Assembly: GCA_029834535.1 (NCBI GenBank)
Contig: JAQMWT010000393.1
Coordinates: 1 to 64,000, forward strand
Direction: 5' to 3'
DNA from: Chrysophaeum taylorii
Taxonomy: Eukaryota; Sar; Pelagophyceae; Pelagomonadales; Pelagomonadaceae
Length of the DNA stretch: 64,000 nucleotides
In this document: in pieces, positions 30,506 to 39,794 of the stretch
Numbering within the stretch: the first letter of the stretch is position 1
Layout of the letters: every line of letters begins with the position of its first letter
Made by a program: the position numbers and the translations under genes
Notes under the pieces: generated by a model
What the model saw: the letters and a program-made list of their open reading frames with translations, nothing else
Databases searched by the model: none
Told to the model about the DNA's origin: nothing

Positions 30506-31983
30506 CTAGAGCTCGTCGGCGATCTCGGGGGCGCCGATGGACTCGAGGTAGGCAACGACCCTGGTTTGGTGGTGCTGCTTGGCGATCCAGAGGGCGGTGC
30601 CCCCGCCGACGGTGCGCGCCCCTAAGTCCGCGCCCGCCAGGACGAGCGCGGTGACGACGGCAAGGGAGCCTGCCCGTACGCTTTCGTGGAGCGGGGTCCA
30701 CAGATTCTCGTCGGCGGCATTGACGCTGTTGGGATTGTTCTCGAGCTCGGCGTTGACGGCCGGGAGGTCACCGCCGGCGGCGGCGGCGTGAAGCGCCGTG
30801 GTCGTTCCGGTCGAGAAGGCGTCGGAACCAAAGTCCTCGCCGTTCGCAATCTGGTGGCTCGTCGCCTCGCTGATGGCGGCGCGCGCGTTGGCTCGTCGTT
30901 CCGCGCGAGACTGTGATGCCTCCGAAATGGTGCGCGCTTTTTTTTTCTCGTCTGCGGATCGAGAGACCCCGGAGACGCGCGCCAATTCGTCGTTCGCCTC
31001 GGCGGCGCGGCGCGCTGCGGGGAGCCCGAGGCGCGAGGGCACGGGCTCGGGAAAATCCAGAGCCGGGATCTTGCGGGAGCGCGCCTCGCGCTGCCAGTTG
31101 AAGTTGACGCCTACGCCCGCGGCGTCCAAAACACCAAAAACTCGTCCTTACCCTTCTCGTTGGCGTCGTCGTCGTCGACGGGGATGAAATGGATGAAGAC
31201 GTTGGCAAAGAACTTGCCGCGAAGAGGCCTCGGCCGGCCATGCAGGACGGTGTGAGACTCGTAGAGCGCGACCTCGCCCGGCTCGAGCGTTACGTTGTAA
31301 GCTCTGCCGTCGTGACCGACGACCTCGATCGGCCAAGGCTCGTCGACGTCTTGGTCGATCTGCATCACGGCCGAGGTGACCAGCGGGAGCCGGTCGACGT
31401 GGGTCGCGAGGATGGCGCCCTCGCCGTAGACCCGAACGCCGTAGAGCGACGTCGGCTTGAGCTTCTGACCAGTCCACGCCTCCAAAACCGGTTTCATGCC
31501 GTTCCAGATGGCATCCTTGGTCCGCGCGCCCGTGGGCTGGAACCGCCGGTCCTCGAGCGACACCATGTGGGTCGGCGCGACCCAGTTGTTCACGTACGTG
31601 TTCCCGGGCGGCCACTGCTCGACCGTCTTCTGGTCGCGATGCGCGTCCCAGAAAGCGCGCGCCGGCGCGTACGCCGCCGCCGGCGCTTTGATCCGCCCGA
31701 ATCCGACCTCGGTGTAGTTGCGCTGCCGACACGGTTGGTCGCGGTTCATCGCCATGCGCGATTGTTCGTTCGACACGCACGATCTCATGGGGGTGCAGTC
31801 TTTGAGAAACGACTGATACTTTGCGTCTTCGGGGCTCTTCGCCTTTGGAAGCCAGTGCATCGGGAAGCTCACGTCCACACCGTACCCCGTGGCGACGTAC
31901 TCGCTCTCGTCCTCGCCCCCAACGCCCGACGCTAACGCCACGACGATGATGAGCGTCTTGACGACGACGTGAAAGTAAATCAT
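30506..31983 (-). CDS. 2OG-Fe(II) oxygenase (prolyl 4-hydroxylase-like) fused to ankyrin repeats
   Basis: About 478 residues in two exons, 31983-31152 and 31110-30506, joined across a 41-bp intron (GTAAGG...GCGTAG) that restores one frame. Exon 1 begins with a signal peptide/anchor (MIYFHVVVKTLIIVVALASG), a segment GYGVDVSFPMHW, then the oxygenase core: LYGVRVYGEGAILATHVDRLPL (iron-binding His and Asp) over two turns, VTLEPGEVALYESHTVLHGR (distal His) and FFANVFIHFIP (2-oxoglutarate end). Exon 2 carries about three ankyrin repeats (ALHAAAAGGDLPAVNAELE, WTPLHESVRAGSLAVVTALV, ALWIAKQHHQTRVVAYLE). P4H-type enzymes act in the secretory pathway on proline. The longer frame to 32016 is only a (CGTGT)n microsatellite. 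Confidence 0.82.
31111..31151 (-). other. Predicted 41-bp intron
   Basis: It lies between GTAAGG and GCGTAG on the minus strand. Splicing joins AAG G to GC GTC and keeps the frame, fusing the oxygenase end to the ankyrin frame. Left in, it gives a stop. Confidence 0.7.
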
Positions 31984-32016
31984 CACGACACGACACGACA
32001 CGACACGACACGACAC

Positions 32017-32364
32017 TTACCCCCCAAAAAAAATCAACTAACTAACTATGGCCTCTTTTGATGCGCGCACGCAGCAGCTGCTGCCGCAAACAAAAATAAT
32101 TTAGTTCAATTTTTAGGGAGTATGCTTTTTACAAGCGACACGGCTACTCCTCTCGAAACGAAGTGGTGAGGGCGTTCGGTTTTTTGGAGGTCCTGGGCAG
32201 CACCGACCTAAACCTCCACTCGACTGCCCGCGGGTTGTGAGGAAAAAAAAATCGAATTAACGCATATCGAAGTTGCAGCAGCAGATACGTAACCGTCGTT
32301 TTTACCGGACCTTGACTAAAATCTATCTTTTAGACGAACGACCGACTCGACTCGACTCGACCGA
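32017..32364. other. Intergenic stretch, nothing recognised
   Basis: AT-richer spacer between the P4H gene start and the GT77 gene end. No supported frame. Confidence 0.5.
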
Positions 32365-34161
32365 CTATCTGCGGCGGCGGCGGCGGCGGCGACGACGCTT
32401 AGAGGCGATGGTGATCTTGTCGACGTAGGGCGTGGGGGCCTGGAAGGCCGGAAGGCCGGTGCAACAAGACTTGGGGGTGACGGAGAGGTTATTCGCCAAG
32501 GCGTCGGCGGAGCAGGTCGGCTGGAGGAACCAGGCGCCCATGTTCTTGAGGTACTTGAGCTTGTCGGTGCGGCCGGCGGTCCAGCACATGTGGAAAACGT
32601 AGGCCGGAATGGTGCCGTCGATGATCTTCTGCATGAGGGCCTTTTTGTGGTGGAAAATCTGGCCCTGGGGAAAGATGTCCGGGGGAAGGACGTTGGCGGT
32701 CAAGCCGTACTTTGCGATCGTGTCCAGGAGCAGCATGATGAGAGCGTGCTGGTGAGATCTTACAGCCAGAATGTTGTCGTAGGCCAGAAGAAGTCTGTGC
32801 ATGAAGTAGACGACGCGGTCGTTCGCGCGGAGCAAGTAGAAGCCCGAATTGGCGTAGAGGGGCGAGTAGCGGAGCGATCTCGCGCCGTCGTCCATCCACC
32901 AGGTGTCGACTTCCGGATCGGCCTGGGCGAAAAAGTCCAAGGGATTGCGAAGCCAGACGACGTCGGCGTCCTGGAAGAGGACGCCGTGTTGCGTCGCGCA
33001 CACGAGATAGACGGCGGTCACTTTGAGCCACATCATGCGGACGAAGGCGTGATCGCCGTAGGTCGTCGCAGCCTCTTGGGGGAGTTTTCCGAGACCCGCG
33101 TCGTAGAAGCTCGCAACTTTGAGCATGTCGACGTATCTTTGCGTCTGTTGATCGGCGGCGAAGACCAACACGGACTTGAGAGCGTCCTCCATGCCTGCGG
33201 ACCGGCACGAGCAAATAAAGTTTGCGACGAGGTCGAGGGTCCCAAAGTTGGTCGCCATGACCACGACCGTGTTGTTGCGCCTGTTGAGCCTTTTGCGAGA
33301 TATGAGGTGCTTGACGGCCTTGAGGAGGCGAGGCGCCTCGAGCGCGAAGGCGCCCGTCGCCTCGAGCGACTCCTTGAGCGAGTACCCTTTTGGGAGCGTG
33401 TCGGCCTGCGAGAGCACCAGCGCACGGTTGGCGAGATGTTCGGGGGAGTATGCCTCGGGTGGTGCCGCGACGTGCCTCTTCGGCGAGGCCTTCCGTCGCT
33501 CCTCCTCGAGCAGCCGCCCCCTCGTGTTGTCGACGCGAAGCATCGTGTACATCGGGAGCCGCGAGTCAAAAATGGCCAAGCAGACGCCGGGTTTGTTCGA
33601 TGCGACCGCAACGTTGACTTCCTCGCACGACTCGAGACCGTCGCCCTTCTTCGTGAAGAGTAGCGCGTCGCGACTACTCGACGACCCCGCCGCGTACGGG
33701 AACCCCGCCAGCAGCCGCTTCCACAGCGTCTCGCGCTCCACCGGCAGGATACGCTTCCACGCCGTGCGTCCGACCTCGCCCCGCCGCGTTTCGTCCGTCC
33801 TATTGAGCGCGCTCTTGAGCGCCTCGACCTCCTCGAGCAACTCGCGGTTGTACTCGAACACCTCGCTCGCGACGGTCGACTTCCCTTCTGCTGCTGTCGG
33901 TATCTCTTGCGATTTCGTTTCCGCCGCCGCCGCCGCTTCTAGGACCTCGAGCCGCTTCTCGGCCTCCTGCAACAAACCCTCGAACCCCGCCACGTCGTCG
34001 ACGCGCGGACACGCCGGACACTTCGCGACGACCGCCGTCGGCGAGCTAATGATGCAGTCCGCGTGGAGCCCGTGAATGTAGCCGAAGGTGAACCCCACGA
34101 GCAGTCCAGCCACCCCCGTCAGCACCGCCACACCGCTCGTGCTACTCGTCGTTTGCGCCAT
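32365..34161 (-). CDS. GT77-type glycosyltransferase (Nucleotid_trans), type II membrane protein
   Basis: 598 residues. Such enzymes transfer a sugar from a nucleotide sugar to glycoproteins or glycans in the Golgi. A single hydrophobic segment (VAVLTGVAGLLVGFTFGYI, about residues 11-29) is followed by a stem with coiled-coil character (residues 60-120). The catalytic part runs from about 290: NNTVVVMATNFGTLDLVANF, LWLK-like MMWLKVTAVYLVC, the metal-binding FQDADVVWLRNPLDFF (DxD about residue 398), DGARSLRYSPLYANSGFYLL, and PQGQIFHHKKALMQ. These are the plant/algal RRA/XEG113-type landmarks. The C-terminus is poly-Arg from (CGG)n. Confidence 0.87.
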   Translation of the reverse strand: MAQTTSSTSGVAVLTGVAGLLVGFTFGYIHGLHADCIISSPTAVVAKCPACPRVDDVAGFEGLLQEAEKRLEVLEAAAAAETKSQEIPTAAEGKSTVASEVFEYNRELLEEVEALKSALNRTDETRRGEVGRTAWKRILPVERETLWKRLLAGFPYAAGSSSSRDALLFTKKGDGLESCEEVNVAVASNKPGVCLAIFDSRLPMYTMLRVDNTRGRLLEEERRKASPKRHVAAPPEAYSPEHLANRALVLSQADTLPKGYSLKESLEATGAFALEAPRLLKAVKHLISRKRLNRRNNTVVVMATNFGTLDLVANFICSCRSAGMEDALKSVLVFAADQQTQRYVDMLKVASFYDAGLGKLPQEAATTYGDHAFVRMMWLKVTAVYLVCATQHGVLFQDADVVWLRNPLDFFAQADPEVDTWWMDDGARSLRYSPLYANSGFYLLRANDRVVYFMHRLLLAYDNILAVRSHQHALIMLLLDTIAKYGLTANVLPPDIFPQGQIFHHKKALMQKIIDGTIPAYVFHMCWTAGRTDKLKYLKNMGAWFLQPTCSADALANNLSVTPKSCCTGLPAFQAPTPYVDKITIASKRRRRRRRRRR

Positions 34162-34257
34162 CCGACGGCAACACGCCGAACCACCAAGACACCGTTCCCG
34201 CGTCTAGTGAAAAGTCTTGGGGCGAAGAAAGACAAGACAAGACATCTTGTTCACGGT

Positions 34258-34320
34258 CCCCACACACCCCCCCCCCTCTTAGCAGTCGACATTTAAAGAC
34301 AAGACAAGACAAGTCAAGAC
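34258..34320 (+). repeat. LINE 3' end with (GACAA)n tail
   Basis: CACACACCCCCCCCCC then CTCTTAGCAGTCGACATTTAAA, followed by GACAAGACAAGACAAG. A similar GACAAGACAAGAC lies before the segment at 34231-34243. It could be either a target duplication or the original microsatellite. It is a very short copy of the 61630-62270 element. Confidence 0.6.
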
Positions 34321-34360
34321 GGAAACCCCTCCGTCGGGGCTCTTGTTGTTGTTGTTATTA

Positions 34361-35277
34361 TTAGTTTGTCAAGGTCGGCGGGCGGAACCGACGATAAACC
34401 GCCGTGCCGGCGTCCGCGGACGCGCGAGCAACCTTAGTCAAGGAGGAGAAGGCAATGAGACAGGAGGCGACGAGCGCGAGGAAGGAGGCGCCGCAGGCTT
34501 GGAGGGCCTTGAAGAGGTCGGACGTGACGAGGGGGCCGAGAAGGCACCAGAGCTGTCTGCCGAGGGCGTCCTTGATTCGCGCAAAGGCGAGGGCGAGCGT
34601 AGTGAGGGCGGCGCCGTAGATGAGGATGGTGGCCGAACACAGGAACTTGAAAGTGGTGCCGGCGATGAAGAGGCACGCGTCGCGGGCGTGCACGATGGTC
34701 TGGTCGGCGCACTCGGGTACCAAAAAATTGGCAGTTGCATCGCGGAGCGACGTGGCACAGTCCGCCACCGGCGAGGCCGCGATGGCGGCGGCGAGTTCGC
34801 ACGCCCCTTCGCCGAGGCGCGCCAGGCCCACCGTCGCCGCTGCGCCGAGCCGCGAGAGGGGAGCTTGCTCAGACGGCGACAACGACGGCTCGTCGGCCGC
34901 ATCCTCCTCGGGTGGAAGCAGCTGTTTCTCTGGCGTCCGTTCGGGCGTCTTGGGCGCCTGTTTGGGCTCGAGTTTTGGCGGCGGTTGCTCCTCCTCGGGC
35001 TTGATCTCTAGGGTGGGCTCGATCTCGATCGAGGCCTTTGGCGCCTCCTCTCGCGTGGGCGTCTCTAGCTTCTCGACCTTGGGAGATTCGCCGACCTTTT
35101 TCCTGACGTTGGCGCTCCGCGACGAGATCTGCGGACGCGCGCTTTGGTTCCCTGCAATTCGCGTCACCACACCACGCGGACAACTGCACCAATTCGCCCG
35201 ATGGACGACCGTCGGCTCGCGAGCAGCACTTCCCGGCGCCGCTCCTCCTCTCGGCGCCGCTGATCAACGTCCGTCAT
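34361..35277 (-). CDS. Hypothetical membrane protein with disordered N-terminus
   Basis: About 292 residues in two exons, 35277-35190 and 35151-34361, joined across a 38-bp intron (GTGCAG...TTGCAG). Exon 1 gives MTDVDQRRREEERRREVLL. After the join comes GNQSARPQISS, a Glu/Pro/Lys-rich disordered stretch, and then three or four hydrophobic helices in the last 130 residues (for example IAGTTFKFLCSATILIYGAA and ALQACGASFLALVASCLIAF). The family is not recognised. Without splicing, the second frame would start at 35170 (MVTRIAG). Divergent from the IQ-motif gene, with starts 113 bp apart. A role at a membrane is the only safe statement. Confidence 0.55.
35152..35189 (-). other. Predicted 38-bp intron
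   Basis: GTGCAG...TTGCAG on the minus strand. Removal joins ATT G to GG AAC in frame; retention gives a TGA stop. Confidence 0.6.
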
Positions 35278-35390
35278 GGTCGTCCTGCGGCAATTTCTAA
35301 TATTATTTCGTAGAAGTGCACCACCACCAACAAGGGTAAGTAAGTAATTACTACTAGAAAACACAAAAAGCGGCCGTTTCACGAACGAAT

Positions 35391-36788
35391 TTGACGATGG
35401 TCGTCGGGCCGGCACCCGCGGAGGCCGAGGCAACCGTGCCCAAGGACCTCATCGAGATAATCGACGAAGTTCCGCAGGCGATGGCCCCAACCAGGTATTA
35501 TGGCCCCAGCGGCGACGTTGGGGCCGCGACAAAGATACAAGCGCGACAGCGAGGCAACGCTGCTCGCAAGCGACTTTTTGCCGAAAATCCGCCAGACGTG
35601 CCCAAACGTCGTCGAGGTATGCCGGCGACACGGGCCGTACTGCGGGAAATGGAAGCTTTCCGGCCGCCGGTCGTTGTCGCGAGGAGACCGTTTCCAACGA
35701 ACGATTCGACGCGTCGCGAGAACGAGAGACGGGCGACCGAGCACGCGGCGACGAGCCTCAAGCGACGGTGTTTCCGCGCGTGGCGCACGAGGCCGCATCG
35801 CAAAAAAAAAACGAAGCGGACCTTCACCTTCGAAAGGCCTCTCCACCTGTGGCTGCCGTTCAACGCGCTCCCGGTGCCGACCGTATTACACGAACACGAA
35901 ACCCTCGAACTCCGGCGACTCGTGGGCGACGGTCGCCTGCTGCTGCACGCGCACTCGGACCGCGGCGCGCCGGTAGTCGTCGACGCGGTTCTCTTCGATA
36001 CGGCGTCGAGGCTCGCGCCGCGAGACCGCGACAACGCCGCGCCGCTGAGCCGGTCCTTTGGCTTCGTCGCCGGTCTCACCGTCTCGTTCTCCGCCGAGCC
36101 GACCAGCCCCGTCGCGTGGGATCGCCTCGGTTTTGAGGTGAGCGAGACCCCGGGTGACGGCGTCGTCGCCGAGTTCGTCGTCGTCGCCACCTTCTCCGAG
36201 GCAGACCGCGTCGATCTCCTGCCCGGTATCCCCGAAAAGCCCCCGGGTTTCGACGAACACCCCCTTCGCCGCCTCTTCGCCCGCCAGCCCGACCACCACA
36301 ACCCCGACGCCCTGCCGCACATGAGCTACAATTCGCCGCTCCCCGCGGTGTCGAAACTTCGACCACAGCCCCAGACCGCGCCGACTTCCGCGAGGCGCGG
36401 CAGGAATGATGACCACCAGGTTGTGGCGGCGGCGTCGATGCAACCTCGGAGGAAGAAGAAGAGCCCGGTCGCCGACTCCCTCTCTCGGACTTCCCCCTTG
36501 GATTCCACTGCCGGTCGTGCTGCTTCCCTGACGCCGCTGCGACGCGAGCCCTCGCCGCGCCGCGAGCCCTCGCTGCGACGGCCGCCCAAGAACCCACCGC
36601 ATCGACTTAAAATTCCCCCGCCCCAACAGCACACCCCTCGACGAGACGCGACGTTGGCGACCCCCCCCCCACCAATCAGCACTACTCGGCACCGGGGGCG
36701 CGGGAGCCAGGACGACGGCGACGGCGCCTCGGTGGCGTCCTCTTATTTCCACCACCACAGGCCGCCCGTTGGGCCCTTGGCCGTCTGA
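35391..36788 (+). CDS. IQ-motif protein
   Basis: 465 residues. One IQ motif, AATKIQARQRGNAARKRL (about residues 46-63), matches the calmodulin-binding consensus. A region at about 150-290 (LHLWLPFNALPVPTVLHEHE, then GLTVSFSAEPTSPVAWDRLG) looks folded and beta-rich, but I cannot name the domain. The C-terminal 150 residues are Pro/Arg/Ser-rich and disordered, with the repeated RREPSPRREPSLRRPP. The start could be ATG 35391 or 35397. A calmodulin or centrin partner is inference from the IQ motif alone. Confidence 0.65.
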   Translation: MTMVVGPAPAEAEATVPKDLIEIIDEVPQAMAPTRYYGPSGDVGAATKIQARQRGNAARKRLFAENPPDVPKRRRGMPATRAVLREMEAFRPPVVVARRPFPTNDSTRRENERRATEHAATSLKRRCFRAWRTRPHRKKKTKRTFTFERPLHLWLPFNALPVPTVLHEHETLELRRLVGDGRLLLHAHSDRGAPVVVDAVLFDTASRLAPRDRDNAAPLSRSFGFVAGLTVSFSAEPTSPVAWDRLGFEVSETPGDGVVAEFVVVATFSEADRVDLLPGIPEKPPGFDEHPLRRLFARQPDHHNPDALPHMSYNSPLPAVSKLRPQPQTAPTSARRGRNDDHQVVAAASMQPRRKKKSPVADSLSRTSPLDSTAGRAASLTPLRREPSPRREPSLRRPPKNPPHRLKIPPPQQHTPRRDATLATPPPPISTTRHRGRGSQDDGDGASVASSYFHHHRPPVGPLAV

Positions 36789-37922
36789 CGACACTTTTTC
36801 TTGTCGGTCGGTCACAGACAGGGGACGCGGCACTGTAGGTGCGTTTGCTTTCCTCCTGCTGCCGTTGGGTCCTTCTTCGTGCCATGAGGTGTTAATAAAT
36901 AGTGCGCACGCGGCAGGCTGGGTCTGTAGACGAACGGACTTTCCTTCAAAAATAACATGACGGAGTGCACGTTCGGATGTCCCTTAATTGCCTTCCCGAC
37001 CGAAGGGAGGCGCGCTGAAAGAAGCGCTTGGCAACGCCTGAGAAATATCGTCTCGGAGCGAGCTCCCCTGCGGTCTCCCAGAACTGCTGCCAGCGAGGTG
37101 GTCAATGAATGCCCAGGACCAGCGATATTCTAGAAAAAAAATCGGGCTCAAAAGCGCCCAAACTCCGGGTTGGGCGGACTACGAGCCACCGCGCCCCGCT
37201 CGCGGTGGTTGAAAAATTTGCCATTGCTGGGCGAGCGCCTACTACCGCTGATAAACATCATTGGCACAGCCAGGTGGTCTGCCCGACGTCGGATGCGACG
37301 GCGAGCGCCCAGTTCCAGTACAACTTCGGTCAACAGGAACTGGGGCCGAGTTGCAGGCAGCTGACAGACACCAAAGGTCTCCAAAAACACGTCCTTAGAA
37401 AAAAAAAATATATGTCGCACATAGATGATGCCTTCGTGATTTTTCTTCGACTAACACCCCAATAATTTACTTTTGTCTCGCCTTGCTTTGCCTTAAAAAA
37501 GCACTTGCTGTGGTGGCACACAGGGTTGCTGGCAACTGCGGATAATTCCGATCGCCGCCGCCCGCCATAGGTTTTGTGCAGATTTACCGCAGCTCCACCC
37601 GAGATCTTCCTTGATCGATCAAGGTTTTGACGTATGATGATGATGATGATGATGATGACGATTAATTTTCCCAGCGAGCTAGCTGCATACCGTCGCACAT
37701 AAAGCCCGATCGAAATCGGGATGAAGTCACGTTGGCTGCCACAACGCTGTGCCGGCGCCGGTGTCTGTCTCCTCTGCGCCCGGATTTTTGTTTTAAGCCT
37801 GCGCCATTGAGCCATTGAAGAAGACGGCTTATTATCGTGCCGACAACAATCACCGCCGCCACCATTGAATAACGCGCTCTTCGATCCTTGCCGGACATTT
37901 TTTTTTCCGTTGTACCGACAGA
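36789..37922. other. Intergenic region with (ATG)n microsatellite
   Basis: No supported gene. An (ATG)n run lies at about 37635-37659. Frames such as 37109-37465 have no domain. The region ends at the copia target site. Confidence 0.5.
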
Positions 37923-37927
37923 CAGAC

Positions 37928-38001
37928 TGTGAGAACTAAAATGGGATGTGAGAACTATAATGGGGACGTGGTGCAGGGGTAAGTGTCATAGCTTCCTCAC
38001 A
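37928..38001 (-). repeat. 3' LTR of copia copy 2
   Basis: 74 bp, identical to 42244-42317. Just inside it are two tandem copies of a ~48-bp unit (38002-38100) rich in GGAAAAGAAAG on the plus strand. Confidence 0.92.
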
Positions 38002-38047
38002 CAGGTGCTGGAAAAGAAAGAAAAGGAAAAAGGGGTAAGTGAGGTCC

Positions 38048-39232
38048 TCACACAGGTGCTGGAAAAAGAAAGAAAAGGAAAAAGGGGTAAGTGAGGTCCT
38101 CGGAGTGGCGGTCATCAGGGTCGTCGGCCCAGCTGGAGTCGGAATAACCACAGAGACGAAGGGTAGAATCGCGACCAAGAACAAGGACAAGATCGTGAGA
38201 GCCATTGAGATAACGTAGAGTGGGAGATAAAGCGTGCCAAGCGTGCCAGTGGGGTTTACCAGGATTGTGTGAAAAACGCGCACACTGATTGACGGACCAA
38301 GTGATATCAGGACGAGTCATGATGGAGATGAAGAGGACACAGCCAACAATACGGCGAAAAGGGATGCGTGCCATGAAGATGTGATCTGGAGAACCAGGAG
38401 CCGGACAATCAGCCGCAGAAAGATGAAGACCTTTGGGAGCGGGAGTGAGTTCGGGTTTACTGTTGATGAAGCGATGTTCGGTAAGGATTTCACGGATAGC
38501 ATGGGATTGGTCAAGAGTGAGGGTTCTCCGAGGGCGAGCACGCGTGATGCAAAGACCAACGTAAGAGGTGAGATCAAGATCATTGACGTCAGTGAAAGCG
38601 CGGAAACGGAGGAAAAAGGCTTGGTAATGGTCAATGCAATGAGGAGGGTGCGCCACAAGAAGATCATCGACGACCAAAACAAGACGGAGGACCACGGTAG
38701 AATTGAGGACGAGCTTGTAATGGCAAGTGTCACCAGATCCGCGGACGAAGCCACAATCATTGAGAAGGAAGCGTTCCAAATAAAGCCACCAATTGCGACA
38801 AGCTTGTTTGCAACCATACCAAGAGCGACGGAGCTTGTAAACGATTTTGGAACCATCGGTGGGTTGGCGAGGAGCATAGCCTTCGGGTGGCCAGACATAG
38901 ATGTCTTCGTCAATGGGAGCTTGAATAAAAGCGGAGCTAACATCCAACTTGTGCAAATCCCAGTCACGAACAGCGACAAAGGTCAGAAAGAAACGGATCG
39001 TGTCGATGTTGGCAACCGGTGAGTAGGTGTCATGATAATCAATGCCGTGAACCTGCGTGTAACCGCGGACAACGAGGCGAGCCTTGTACGATTTGAAGCG
39101 GCCAGAGTCATACTTCTTGCGGAGGATCCACTTGAGAGTACAAATGTTGCCAGAAAACGTCGAAGGAAGGCGCACAACATCCCAGCAACCAAGCTGACCA
39201 AGAGAGCTGTATTCGTTAGCGATGGCTTGCAA
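38048..39232 (-). CDS. Copia reverse transcriptase (copy 2, open frame)
   Basis: 394 residues encoding the RNA-dependent DNA polymerase that copies the element. The order is canonical: SSLGQLGCWDVVRLP, KARLVVRGYTQVHGIDYHDT, KLDVSSAFIQAPIDEDIYVW (first catalytic Asp), WYGCKQACRNWWLYLE, LVVDDLLVAH (YVDD variant with Val for Tyr), and RPDITWSVNQCARFS. RNase H starts at YSDSSWADDPDDRH but is cut off and replaced by sequence of the repeat beside the 3' LTR (EDLTYPFFLFF). The frame may be the C-terminal part of a polyprotein rather than a separate protein; its first Met is internal to the family alignment. Confidence 0.9.
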   Translation of the reverse strand: MQAIANEYSSLGQLGCWDVVRLPSTFSGNICTLKWILRKKYDSGRFKSYKARLVVRGYTQVHGIDYHDTYSPVANIDTIRFFLTFVAVRDWDLHKLDVSSAFIQAPIDEDIYVWPPEGYAPRQPTDGSKIVYKLRRSWYGCKQACRNWWLYLERFLLNDCGFVRGSGDTCHYKLVLNSTVVLRLVLVVDDLLVAHPPHCIDHYQAFFLRFRAFTDVNDLDLTSYVGLCITRARPRRTLTLDQSHAIREILTEHRFINSKPELTPAPKGLHLSAADCPAPGSPDHIFMARIPFRRIVGCVLFISIMTRPDITWSVNQCARFSHNPGKPHWHAWHALSPTLRYLNGSHDLVLVLGRDSTLRLCGYSDSSWADDPDDRHSEDLTYPFFLFFLFPAPV

Positions 39233-39454
39233 CCGGCCAGGACGCTCAGGATTGGTTGGAGCTAAAGCTTCACGTAAATGGAAGTAATAGTAGTTTCGTC
39301 AAGGTAATACTGAGAGATTTCTTCAGAAGCAGAGTAATAAACGTGTGCATGGGGATCAACAAGGGTGTTAGCGAAACAAAGGGGAAGGAAGACACAATGA
39401 ACTAACAAACGAAAGCTAACAGAAGAGACATACAAAGAGTTACAGGGGGAAACA

Positions 39455-39615
39455 GAATGGCCCGTATCGACATCAGAATGGCCCGTATCAACATCAGAAT
39501 GGCCCGTATCAACATCAGAATGGCCCCGTATCAACATCAGAATGGCCCCGTATCAACATCAGAATGGCCCGTATCAACATCAGAATGGCCCGTATCAACA
39601 TTGTGACAGGATGAA
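39455..39615 (-). repeat. 21-bp tandem repeats between integrase and RT regions (copy 2)
   Basis: About eight units of CAGAATGGCCCGTATCAACAT, some with an extra C that shifts the frame. They encode TGHSDVD heptads on the minus strand. The array is longer than in copy 1. Confidence 0.88.
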
Positions 39616-39794
39616 ACAGAATGGCCCGTAAAAAAAAAAGTTTGTTGGTTGTTGCAACACGCGTTGGTCGACTTTGCGCGGTCGGCCCCGTTTGGCACGA
39701 CTTTGTTTTGCACTTTCTGTTGTTTTCTCTCTTTTTGCACTTTCAGTTGTTTTCTCTCGAGCTCGTAGAATGGTCGGTTCACGTGATGGGGTGA

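Noticed and set aside
31148-31935. Open frames on both strands overlapping the P4H gene
   Set aside because: No iron-binding His-x-Asp or other motif; shadows of the oxygenase frame.
39455-39615. Regular 21-bp units considered as a CRISPR array
   Set aside because: Units are contiguous without unique spacers and lie inside a retrotransposon coding region of a eukaryote.
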